Assembly (NCBI GenBank): GCA_008638375.1 | Contig: VIRR01000555.1 | Location: 124,001 to 188,000 of the forward strand | DNA length: 64,000 nucleotides | Origin: Nyssa sinensis | Taxonomy: Eukaryota; Streptophyta; Magnoliopsida; Cornales; Nyssaceae | Reading direction: 5' to 3' | Shown: one piece after another, positions 36,269 through 46,517 of the stretch | How positions within the stretch are numbered: the first letter of the stretch is position 1 | Layout of the letters: each line of letters opens with the position of its first letter | Translations under genes and position numbers: made by a program | The notes under the pieces: generated by a model | Seen by the model: only the letters and a program-made list of their open reading frames with translations | What the model was told of the DNA's origin: nothing | Database searches by the model: none

Positions 36269-37256
36269 GCAGGGCTACTACTGGCCCGGCATGTTGAAAC
36301 AGGCTAAAGAATATGTTCGGAAGTGCGACAAATGCCAGAGATTTGCCCCGTACCAACATCAGCCTCAGCACGAGCTTATCCCGATTCCTAGTCCTTGGCC
36401 CTTTGCTCAATGGGGAATGGACATTGTGGGCCCATTACCACGAGCACCTCCAAACAGGAAGTATCTTTTGGTGGCCATCGACTACTTCTCTAAATGGGCC
36501 GAAGCCGAGCCTTTAACGCATATCACAGAAAAGGAAGTCGAAAGCTTCACCTGGAAGAACATTGTCTGCAGGTTTGGCATACCACGTGTAATTATCTCGG
36601 ACAATGGGACACAATTCACTGGTAAAGGCTTCAAGGCATTCTGCGAAAATCTCAACATCAGGCAGCACTTTGCCTCTCCAGGCCATCCACAAGCAAATGG
36701 GCAAGCAGAGGTCACCAACCGAACAATCCTTGACGGGTTAAAGAAAAGGTTGGAACAGGCCAAGGGGAAGTGGGCAGAAGAACTCCCTGGAGTCCTTTGG
36801 GCCTACAGAACAACCAGGAGAACTCCCACCTCTGAAACTCCCTTCTCACTAGCCTATGGAACAGAAGCAGTAATTCCGGTTGAGATCGGTATGCCAACTC
36901 TGAGGACTGAGGCCTTCGAGCAAGAATCCAATGATCGACAGCTGATGGAAAACTTGGATTTGCTCGAAGAGAGAAGGGATCAAGCCAGCATCAGGATGGA
37001 AGCTTATCAACAAAGAATGGTCAACAAATCCAAGGTAGGACTCAAGACAGTCAGCTTTCAAGTTGGAGACTTCGTCTTAAGAAGAGTCTTTCAGAACACC
37101 AAGGATCCCACCATGGGGAAGTTGTCACCAAACTGGGAAGGTCCCTACAAAGTAACAAAGGTCGTTCGACCTACCACCTATTAGCTTGAAGACATGACTG
37201 GGAAGCCTGTTCCTAGGCCATGGAACGTAGAACACTTGCGGAAGTATTATCAATGA
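36269..37256 (+). pseudogene. Gypsy pol, second part: integrase (broken)
   Basis: Integrase of the Gypsy element, which would insert its cDNA into the genome. After the target duplication the frame resumes (GYYWPGMLKQAKEYVRK). The CC pair of the HHCC zinc finger is KCDKC; its His half lies before the insert, near 33165-33185. Catalytic residues are the Asp of GMDIVGP, the Asp of ISDNGTQF and the Glu of ANGQAE, with exactly 35 residues between the last two, the normal spacing. A TAG at 37182-37184 cuts the frame 23 codons before a natural-looking TGA at 37254-37256. The solo LTR, the TAG and the upstream breaks make this copy non-functional. Confidence 0.9.
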
Positions 37257-37302
37257 AGATTTTTTCTTTTACTTCCATAAAACTGTTCATCTATTTAATG
37301 CA

Positions 37303-38035
37303 CAGGCCTCCAGAGCCTGGTCCATCTATTAATGCACAAGTCTTATGACTTGGTCCATCTATTAATGCACAGGCCTCCAGAGCCTGGTCCATCTAGTAAT
37401 GCACAAGTCTTATGACTTGGTCCATCTATTAATGCACAGGCCTCTAGAGCCTGGTCCATAATGTACGAGTTTTCACTCGGTCCATCTATTAAATGCACAA
37501 GTCTTATGACTTGGTCCATCTATTAATGCACAGGCCTCTAGAGCCTGGTCCATAATGTACGAGTTTTTACTCGGTCCATCTATTAATGCACAGGCCTCCA
37601 GAGCCTGGTCCATAATGTACGAGTTTTCACTCAGTCCATCTATTAATGCACAAGTCTTATGACTTGGTGCATCTATTAATGCACAAGCCTCCAGAGCTTG
37701 GTCCATAATGTACGAGTTTTCACTCGGTCCATCTATTAAATGCACAAGTCTTATGACTTGGTCCATTTATTAATGTACAGGCCTCCAGAGCCTGGTCCAT
37801 AATGTACGAGTTTTTACTCGGTCCATCTACTAATGCACAGGCCTCCAAAGCCTGGTCCATAATGTACGAGTTTTTACTCGGTTCATCTACTAATGCACAG
37901 GCCTCCAGAGCCTGGTCCATAATGTACGAGTTTTTACTCGATCCATTTATTAATGTACAAGTCTTAGGACTTGGTCCATAAATGCACAAGTCTCAGTACT
38001 TGGTCCGTCTATAATGCACAGGCCTTCAGAGCCTG
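37303..38035 (+). repeat. 3' UTR tandem array of about 24 short hairpins
   Basis: Units of 29-34 bp repeat just after pol. Each holds an inverted repeat followed by a constant linker of the form GGTCCATCTATTAATGCA or GGTCCATAATGTA. Three stem classes alternate: CAGGC...GCCTG (e.g. 37303-37319), CAAGTC...GACTTG (37337-37352) and CGAGT...ACTCG (37560-37573). The unit at 37684-37700 is CAAGC...GCTTG, with both stem arms changed together. Pairs of units make a 60 bp period over 37778-37940. Degraded units run on to about 38170. Tat-lineage elements are known to carry variable tandem repeats in this position; the hairpin pattern is what I see here. Confidence 0.9.
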
Positions 38036-38658
38036 GTCCATGATATACAGATCTTAAATACTTGGTTCATTCTCTAAATACGCAGGCCTACAGAGCCTAG
38101 ATTACTCTTATACACAGGCCTTCCGAGCATGGTCCGTCTTCAATTTACAGATTCTATGATTCAGCCCATCCACAGACAGAAGTTCCGAGCATCTACAAAC
38201 TAAAGTTTCCTAGATCAGAACACCTCGGATCTGATACTTATATTATTTGGCTTATCTGTCAAACAAACAACAAGTACTATGGTTCCAACCAAGGGTGAAG
38301 TACTTCGATTCAGGCATTTTTCTAAGTTTCTTTGATTTATTTTCAGAACAATCAGAAATGCACGAAAAAGTGTTTAAGCTACAAAAGAGCACATTCACAG
38401 AAAACATCAGATCTGAGAAGAAGAAATCTAATTTTATTGATAATTCAGAAGATTTACATCAGTACAAAGACACCACTACAGAAGCTATTATAGAAGCTAC
38501 GCTTGGCAACATAACGGCTCTTCTCCTGGGATGATAAAGGGGCACAGGAGCCAAACTTCCATTACCGCCGCTACCGGCTCCATTTGAAAGGAAGGAGCCC
38601 TGAACCCTAGTCTGCATCAAGAAACGCCCAGGCCATTTCATCATCACTATCACTGGTC

Positions 38659-39081
38659 TCACGACCAACGGAGGATGAGGGCTCTGGGTTTCAGGGGACC
38701 CTCAATCTTCTTCTTCACACCGTCTGTTTCACCCCAGCCAAATTGAGAAAAGGCACGAAGAAGAGGAGGCACCCCACTTGCGTCTACATCACCGACGCTC
38801 CAGGCCTCGGTTGAATCAAGGAAGGAACACCACCAATCGGAGGAATCTCGACCGGATGCCAGAGGAGACAAGAAGACTTGTATTTCCTTCAATCCTTCCT
38901 TGGAGACTGAAAAAAGGGGAAGGTTAACTCTCGGCCACAGTTTAATCGCTCCTAACTCAGGCAAGGAATCACCCATCATCTCCGGGCAAATGGTAAAACT
39001 CCGGCAGCATATGAAGCCTTTCTCACAAGGGGACAATTTGAAATCAAAAAGATGAACGCAACCATATGCCCTCATTTCCAT
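38659..39081 (-). CDS. Second antisense ORF of the Gypsy element, unrecognised
   Basis: The frame runs 140 codons from 39081. Since TATATAAA (39082-39089) adjoins that first ATG, transcription from it would favour an inner start such as the Met-Met near 38979-38974, giving about 105 residues beginning MMGDSLPELG. The protein has no domain I recognise; it ends ...KPRALILRWS. It lies downstream of the main antisense gene on the same strand, so it could instead be part of a longer antisense transcript. Composition is less AT-rich than the host DNA, as for the rest of the element. Confidence 0.4.
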   Translation of the reverse strand: MEMRAYGCVHLFDFKLSPCEKGFICCRSFTICPEMMGDSLPELGAIKLWPRVNLPLFSVSKEGLKEIQVFLSPLASGRDSSDWWCSFLDSTEAWSVGDVDASGVPPLLRAFSQFGWGETDGVKKKIEGPLKPRALILRWS

Positions 39082-39089
39082 TTATATAA
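39082..39089 (-). promoter_or_regulatory. TATA-like box before the second antisense ORF
   Basis: The plus-strand ttatataa reads the same on the minus strand and adjoins the ATG at 39081, about 100 bp before the inner start codons. The motif is seen; promoter use is inference. Confidence 0.35.
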
Positions 39090-39806
39090 ACCCTTGAAGT
39101 CCAAAAGACGCCCAACTGAACCGTCACAACGGTGAAAAAGAGAGTGGCCTCGAAATCCTAAACGACGGTCGAATAAATAAATGGCGCATTAAATGTGCCT
39201 CTTCGATATACCAAGAGACAAGGTACGGAACCCTCTAAACAGAGACCGCAATCCGGCACTGAAGCGCCCGAATTAACAGAAAAGGGAACAAAGTCTAATT
39301 ATATAGACCCCCTATTCAAAATTCAGATCTTCCAGTCTTGACTATTTTTATGACAAGCCAAGTCATATCACAAAGCTCAAACAGCTCGGATATATCCCGA
39401 TCTTGAGTACTCAGCATACCGAGTATCATAACGACAAGCACAGAGCTGCCTAGTTGTCTTCACAAGCTCTTGATTCAGAGCAGTCTACCCTAAGAGATCT
39501 ACATGGGTTTACTCCCACTCTATCAGGCTCTATCTATCTGATTATATTTACTTTCTTGTCTTATTATAATGAGGCAGTTGAAATTAATCTACATCCCTCA
39601 TTCAGTAACCAGTATCGAGGCTCGCAAAAGCGACTATTGACTACTGAACAGTTGATCTAGCATGCAAAAGACCTAGAGCAGCCACACTTACACAGAAGGG
39701 AAGAACACAAGAAGAATTTGAAGGAAAAATAATTTTATTGATCGGAAGTATACGCCCATTACATCAAATAGCAAAAACAAAAAAGGGAATAAAAACCCAT
39801 AGAGCC

Positions 39807-41727
39807 TCAAGACTTCCCAGAAGGGCCTGCGTCTTCATCCAAGTTAAGGGCACGGGCCCCAGCCGTCTTATCCGGATCAGGACGAGATGAGGCAGGTTCA
39901 GGGGGAACAATTGATGAAACGTCAAAGCCCGGGAACTGAATCTGGAATCTAGTTCAGAAGCTTTCAAAACCAAACAGGATCAGCTCATCACCCATCTGGT
40001 CAACTTCATCTTTTAATATCATCTCAGTCTCAGCCCGGGCATGATCAGTCGCCTCCTGAACCTTCTGATCGAAGGAACTCCGGAGATTAACCAACTCCGC
40101 CTCAAGCCCCTCAACCTTCCGAGCATTTATGTCCCTCTCAGACTCTGCCACGGTAAGGTTGGTGGTAGCTTCCTTCAAATCCTCCTCAATGCTCTGAATT
40201 TTGGATCGGGCTGTCCCAAGCTCCACCGTCATCTGTTCCACTTCAGCCCGCAGCTTCTCGGCCTCCTCAAGGCGCATGGGGGTCACCATCAGAGCAGCCA
40301 AGCTATGCATACTCTGCGTAAAGCAAGACAGACGGGTTAGATTGAACGAACAGACAAACAGAAAAGTCAAGAAAAAGCTTCAGAAGCTACCTTCATCTGG
40401 AGATTCATCATCTTAGTCATCAGCTTGGAGGGGTCATCCCCTCTGTACCGGTGCGGGCCATGAGCCCATATTTGATCAAACGCCCTCTTGGTGATCTGAT
40501 AGTCCGGCTCATTAAACGGCTCGGACGATGCAGCAGGTGCCTTCCCCTTCCTAGCCCTCCTGCTCGGACCAAAAGAAACACGAGGAGCAGCCGAAACAGG
40601 GACGGTAGGTTCAGCCTCCTTTTCAGCCTCGGCAGGAGCCGGCTCAGGAGAGCCTGAAATCAACCTCCTCCTCTTTACTTCAAGGGGGGCATCAGGCTCA
40701 GCTCGGGAGGAAGACTCCCCCGCCACTGGGGCATCTGGCACAGCCCATCTCGACGTCAACCTCTTCTTAAGCTCTGCATTACGGGCAGCCATCAAGTTTG
40801 CTGGAGTAATAATGATAGAATGAGCCCGGTCAGGAGTCAAAAGCAGTGTTTGGTACTGATCCCGCAGTGCTTCAGTAAAGTCGGGCCTCTTCCAAACACT
40901 CTTATTTGCACACAAGTAAGGAAAGACATATCAGCTTATCAGTTCGGAAGGCATAACAAGGCTAAAAGAAAGTCTAAAAGAATAAGCCTCACCCCTATGA
41001 CCCGTAACACGAGGGAACGACGAGGCCTCTCCTTCTTGAAAGCCTTCATGCTCCCATCCTCCTCCGACGAAGAAGTACCACTTCTTCCACGTCTTGTTGG
41101 AAGTAGGAACAGAGGTCAGGGGTCGGAACCCCTTCTCAAAGGACATATAGAAAAGGCCCTCTGCTTGCTTGAACTTCAAATCCATATTACTACGGATCAA
41201 GTCCAGAGACACATCCACCTTGTTCAGGTGTCCCAACACCACAAACCCTAGAAGCTGCCGCCAGCTATTGAGATTCAGGTCGGCAGGACAGAGCTTGAAC
41301 CAACAAAAGAACTGCCTGACTAAATCCGGTAATGGGAGTCTCAAGCCCATTTCAAACCAGGCAAGGTAAACACAAATCTCCCCGGCTTCAACATTATGGG
41401 GACGATCCATAGGGCCTGGCGCTCTGCAGGTCACATTCATGGGAAATTTAAATTTCACCCTCCATTCATCTAGAAGGCTCCGAGAGTGACAACACTCTCA
41501 CCCTCTTCTCTACGGGAAGACCTGCCAGAGGTCTCCCCAGCCTTGTCTCGGGGCTCCTCAAAAGCATTAACTATCCTAACTCCAGGACTAGTGGGAGGAT
41601 CAACAGGCATCTCCCCAATAACTTCGGGAGCAGGATTACCCACATCTTCTACAGAAGACGGTATAGCCATCTCAGGAGGATTTCCCACTCCCTCATTTAC
41701 AATTGGGGATTCAGGAAGAGCAGACAT
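39807..41727 (-). pseudogene. Spliced antisense gene (aORF) of the Gypsy element, Transposase_28-like
   Basis: A multi-exon gene opposite to gag-pol. The first segment, 41727-41470, starts MSALPESPIVNEG. The next frame, 41458-40993 and slightly upstream, holds the conserved core with GEICVYLAWFEMGLRLPLP, NSWRQLLGF and KTWKKWYFFV, typical of the 'putative gypsy type transposon' family (Pfam PF04195); the two segments are out of frame near 41490. A donor-like GTGAGG is at 40992. The next exon carries a Ser/Pro/Ala-rich, nuclear-localisation-like part. An intron of 77 bp is clear: donor AAG|GTAGCT at 40390, acceptor TTTACGCAG ending at 40314, both in phase 0. The last exon is a Glu/Lys-rich coiled coil, interrupted by a TGA at 39956-39954, with the frame running on to 39807. 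Function is unknown; the frame break and TGA suggest decay. Confidence 0.75.
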
Positions 41728-41896
41728 TATTCCCAGACTTAAGAAGAAAGAAGCAAGAGAAGAGGAAAAATCAGTCGAACCTGTTCTAATTCAGGGAACC
41801 AGTATTCTTCAAGGTCACACGAACCAACAATGGCGAACGAAATCTCCTAGCACAGTGAAAATGACGGGGGAAAGGTCAGTCCAAAATCTCATCCCG

Positions 41897-41904
41897 TATT
41901 TATA
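41897..41904 (-). promoter_or_regulatory. TATA box of the antisense gene
   Basis: TATAAATA on the minus strand about 170 bp before the ATG at 41727, a normal distance for a plant TATA box plus a short leader. It supports independent antisense transcription. Confidence 0.55.
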
Positions 41905-42122
41905 AGCACAATATCAGAAGGGACCCACCAATCCCAAACGCCATGACGGTTCGGAACAATGATGATTTCGAGAAACCCGACTATCAGCCCAGTACAATGA
42001 TGACCTTGAAAAGACCTAATCTCCGGCTGCGCAATAAAAGCCTTGGAAGGCGAACGGACAAGACACATGACTCTGCGAAAAAGGCTTAGCCCTAGTTGCT
42101 TGCTAGCATCAAACTAGGACTT

Positions 42123-42139
42123 GGGGGGGGGGGAGTAAC
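42123..42139 (+). promoter_or_regulatory. Polypurine tract
   Basis: Eleven G followed by AGTAAC immediately precede the 3' LTR. The TRIM has GGGGGGAGTAAC at the same place (60418-60429). It primes plus-strand cDNA in this family. Confidence 0.85.
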
Positions 42140-42698
42140 TAATATACCATAAAAGAACAGGCCAATCAACACTTGACACGTGTAACCACAGTCCGACCTA
42201 TGCTCAGCCAACATGATTCTCATTCAGCCAATGAGGAAAAACTCAAGCATCCAGATCATCATACAAGGTCGGAAGTGGCCGAACATATATATATCCAGAA
42301 CAAGGTCACAGGGTTCAGACCAACACTCCAGAACTCATCACCGCCTTAGCGGATGCCGAGCAGGGAATAAGGAAGCGGTCTTCAACAAGGAAGCAGTCTT
42401 CAACAAGGAAACTACCATCTATGGTTATCTCTATGCAAGGTAGCTGCAATCTCCGGTGATCAAAGGCTTCGAATCCTAATCAACTTAGGAAAGCCACGGC
42501 TTATAAATAAAACCCTAAAGGTACGCCTTATTTTCTATGCTCATTCTTTGGCTTTCAATACAGTCTTTTCAATTCTTTTACTTACTTAAGCATCGGAGCG
42601 GCTACCGCCGGAGCCAACCCGGTGGTCCTCTGATCATCTTTCTGAGTGTTTTACAGGTCACGGAGTCCATACTTATTGCGAGCCAAAAAGTGCAGCAT

Positions 42699-42700
<2 letters not shown>
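42140..42700 (+). mobile_element. 3' LTR of the Tat-lineage Gypsy element
   Basis: 561 bp, collinear with 27862-28422, with TATAAATA at 42502-42509. It ends GTGCAGCATCA directly against an (AT)n tract (42701-42734), the same kind of tract that precedes the 5' LTR. The target duplication is therefore hidden in the microsatellite. Confidence 0.93.
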
Positions 42701-42739
<39 letters not shown>

Positions 42740-44822
42740 CTTGTGCGTGTGCTTGCGAATAAATGTCACCTATGAACTCAAGATGAAAGAATTAAAAAAA
42801 AAAAAGGTCTTCAAGTTAAAAAGTTATTGCCAACTGGTTGCAGCAGGACGCAGAACATTCAAACTCCATAATGGACCTAAATCCACGCAATTGTCTAACA
42901 ATCAGGTGCACGCTTTGGTCACTATTTTTTTCTCATACTGAATATCTAGGCATGAATCAGCATAAAATAGTAAACTCTAAACAGAGAAAAAATCTGCAGC
43001 ACTTTTGCTTTTGCTGTTCTTTTCTTCTTTTGCTGTTCATAGCTATATTTGCTGTGAGATAAGAGAGGTAAAATAGAATATCAACAAGCTTTTATGTTTA
43101 AATCAACAGGACAGAAGTAAGAAATATCAGGCACATGAGGACAAACTTCAACACCCTTAAACATTATTTAATGTTGTTCTACCCACGCAATGAATTCATG
43201 TTTTTCGCTAATTTTAAAAAAAGAGGGGAAAATTTAGATTTTTTGCCTTGTATGTATTAATTGTTTTGTTAATTTTAGCCAATTAGTTATTATGACTTAC
43301 AACTATGTTAGATTGATCATAAATTAATGATGAGCCATGATATTAAGCAAACTCATAAACAAATTTAAATGCATGCAAACAATGAAGATGCAGGACCATG
43401 TATAAAGAATGCAAAACCAGCTCCTTTTTCTTTGTTTTTTTCTTATTTATTGGTATTGTTGAATTTTGAATGTTGATCAGACCCCAAATCATAAATATGT
43501 ATTACTGTGTGTATCTGTGTGCATTTCTTTGTTAACTAATCCTACATGGAAGAGTTTAATAACAAAATAAAAAAATGCAAGCAAGAAAAAGGTGAAAAAT
43601 AATAAGAATACTACAGACCGTGAGATTGAAAGAGCCTGACTTGAGAGCAAAAGATTAATGTGTAATCTTTGGCACACAACCTCCAAGGATCTGAGAGGAT
43701 GAGACCTTAGCAGAACAAAGCCATGACATTAAGCAAACTCATAAACAAATATAAATGCATGAAAAATCATTTCTTGCAAACTACAAAGATGCAGGACTAA
43801 GTATAATGAATGCAGAATCAGCTCTTTTATCTTGATTGGAAGGGGTATTTGTATATTGTAAGGTAAAATAGGGGAAGTGAGTTTTAGAAATCTCAGAAGA
43901 AGTCAGTGTAATTGTTAGAAAGATAGGTCAGTGTAATTTATCCAAAAACATTTCAAGCAAACTATGAAGATGCAGGACCAGGTCTAATGAATGCAGAACC
44001 AAATCATAAATATGCATTATTGTGCATGTGTGTGCCTTTCTTTACTAATTAATCATATTTAGCAGAGTTTAATAACAAAATAAAAAAAATGGAAGCAAGA
44101 AAAAGTAGAAAAATAATAAGAATAGTACTGACCGTGAAATTAAAAGAGCCTGAGTTGAGAGCAAAAGATTATGTTTAATCTTTGGCACACAACCTTCAAG
44201 GAAGAGTATTTCACTCACTAGGAAAACTTTGAAAAGGCCCCACAACATAGACTTCAAAGAAGGCCCTGCTTTGCTTGTTCTGGATCAAATGATGGAAGAT
44301 GTAAGTATCATCAAACCCCTCCATCTCCGTCTAGAAATGATCAACTCGCTTCATCAATCTCTCTCTAGTTAAGGAATATTTATTGGTGATTTGTATTTGT
44401 ATTTTAATGAGCTGTGGCAGATTGGTGTACAAAAAAAACAAAAACAAATTGTGGATGATTGAGAAGTTCACAAAATGAACGCAATGCTTTTGTCCTTTGT
44501 GAAGTGGGAATAAAGCTATAAAGTATACACTAAAAAACTGTGGGGGGAAAACTTTGGAACTATAAGTCAAAATAAAAGAAGACAAACAAGACTAATAAAT
44601 ATAATTTGATGCAAGACCCTCTTTAGGAAATAATAACTTTCTTCGGGAAAAAAATCTAGTGGTTGCATCGCACTGTGTGACAATTATTATAATTGAGTAT
44701 TGTTGTGAGATCCACACAAATCCTATATCAATACTAATACCTCAGTAATAATCTTATGATACAACAATACCCATGAATGAAGCCAGGTGGTGGCTAGGGT
44801 CGGTTGTAACCCTCCCCAAAAT
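42701..44822. repeat. Repeat remnants between the Gypsy element and block B
   Basis: 42701-42890 matches 60624-60800, the sequence after the TRIM. 43275-44330 holds at least three degraded copies of a ~400 bp unit also found once at 21380-21850 and once at 55290-55780; the marks are 'gatgagccatgatattaagcaaactc' and 'agtactgaccgtgagatt'-like strings. No gene is recognised. Confidence 0.65.
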
Positions 44823-46517
44823 TTGACCAAAAAAAAATTTACTTGTAAAATTTTGGCATTTTGTAAATTAGTCCACCTCAAAATTTCAGCAAAATCTAAT
44901 ATTTATCCTTTCTTTTCTTATTTGTTACATCAAAATTTTAACTCAACCCAAAATTTTTATCTTAATTCTCACTTCTCTCTCAAAATTTTGGCTCAGCTCA
45001 TAAAATATTTACAAAATTTTCTTTAAAATTTTTTAGCACCAACCAAAAAATATTTCTGACTCTGCCTGATACCACTGAACTTTTTTCCAGAGTAAAGTGG
45101 GAGACTAATAAATATAAATTGATAAAGAGTATTCACTAAAGGTTAATAATTTTCTTCTTTGTGAGGTGGGAAGTTATATTATGACCTTACTTTTACTGTA
45201 GATTTTTCTTTTCTTTTTGATTTATAGAGAAATATATTTTATCAAAATATCTAACTTGTTGAAAAGATAATTCTTATACAGAGCAGCAAAAACATTTTAA
45301 AAAACTTATCTATATGTTTTTGCAAATCACAAATTTGAAAGCCTCTAGATGTTCACTCTTATGGCCCTTCTTTGGAATCCGTACAAACTACGTGGGTCTC
45401 TAAAATAGAACTAAAAAGATTAATAACATGGGAAGCTTAAAAACAAGTGTCACACATTCCATATATAATTGCTTAATCCAAATTAAGTTAGGAGTGGGAT
45501 CGAATATGTCTTACCCTATCTTGGCTCCAATGGGCTTCTAAACCCACTAATAATTTTCAATCCCATTACATGAAAAATAATTGCACTCTAAAATTGGATG
45601 ATTTTAAAATAAGTCATTTGGTGCTAAATATATGCAAATAAACATCTCCACATAAATTAGCATTTGAGATTAAATAAGCTTATTGTCAATATATTTGCTA
45701 ATTTTCCATTAATTTAATTTCATGATTTATCTTGTTTGATCACAATTAAAAAAAGTATTTTTCACAAAATAAAATATCAATGATAAGAAATATATCAAAA
45801 TTGATAGTAATTAATGATATAATCTTATCAGTTCAATGCCTTCCAAATAAACTAGCATTGTAGCTTTGAGTCTTCTACTAAGGCATCAAAACTGAAAGAT
45901 ATATCTACTGCATCATTGCTAGACCCAAGAATCCCAACAAGGTTGGCACCAAAGGGAGAAAGCCATTCAAGAGGCAAATGATTCATAGCACGGTGTTGAC
46001 CACGTCTTCGTCATTCTGTAAAAAATTAGTCCCATCCCTACACATCAAAGAAAAAACCAGAATTAAGTGAATAGGAATACTTGGTATTCATGGAATGTTC
46101 TTTGCCAAAGGAATATAAATTTTTAAAGCTTTTGAAAGGAAAAAATGAATTCAAAAACAAAACAGGGCTGCTTTCGGAAGTAAGTGAAAAAAAAAAACCA
46201 TTTCCAAAGGAATGATAAGCATTTAATTGAATGGGATACTTGCACCAAAAATTTCCATTTCCATTTCCTTTTATGAAATGAACAAGAAAAGGGGATTAAT
46301 ATCATTCCTGAAATGCATTTTTCAAACCTAAGCATCATTCTGTTTTCTCAAACTGATAAATTAATTGGAGAAAAAAAATTTCTTCTTTTTGTGATAACAA
46401 TTTTTTTAAAAAAAAAGGGGAGGGCTTGCCTTTGCAAATAAATTAAAGCACTCATTTTTCAGAGCATCTAAACATTACATTGAACAGTATAGCTGTATGA
46501 GAAATGTTTGTTAAAAT
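44823..46517. repeat. Block B, left part (paralogous to 5195-7710)
   Basis: Collinear with block A but shorter by two deletions (near 45475 and 45880). It includes the candidate NLR-B last intron and acceptor near 46040, after which the frame stops within three codons. No separate gene is seen. Confidence 0.75.

Noticed and set aside
37303..38035. CRISPR-like array
   Set aside because: Regular repeats with varied parts resemble one superficially, but the varied parts are palindromic stems from a few classes, and the locus is the 3' UTR of a plant retroelement.
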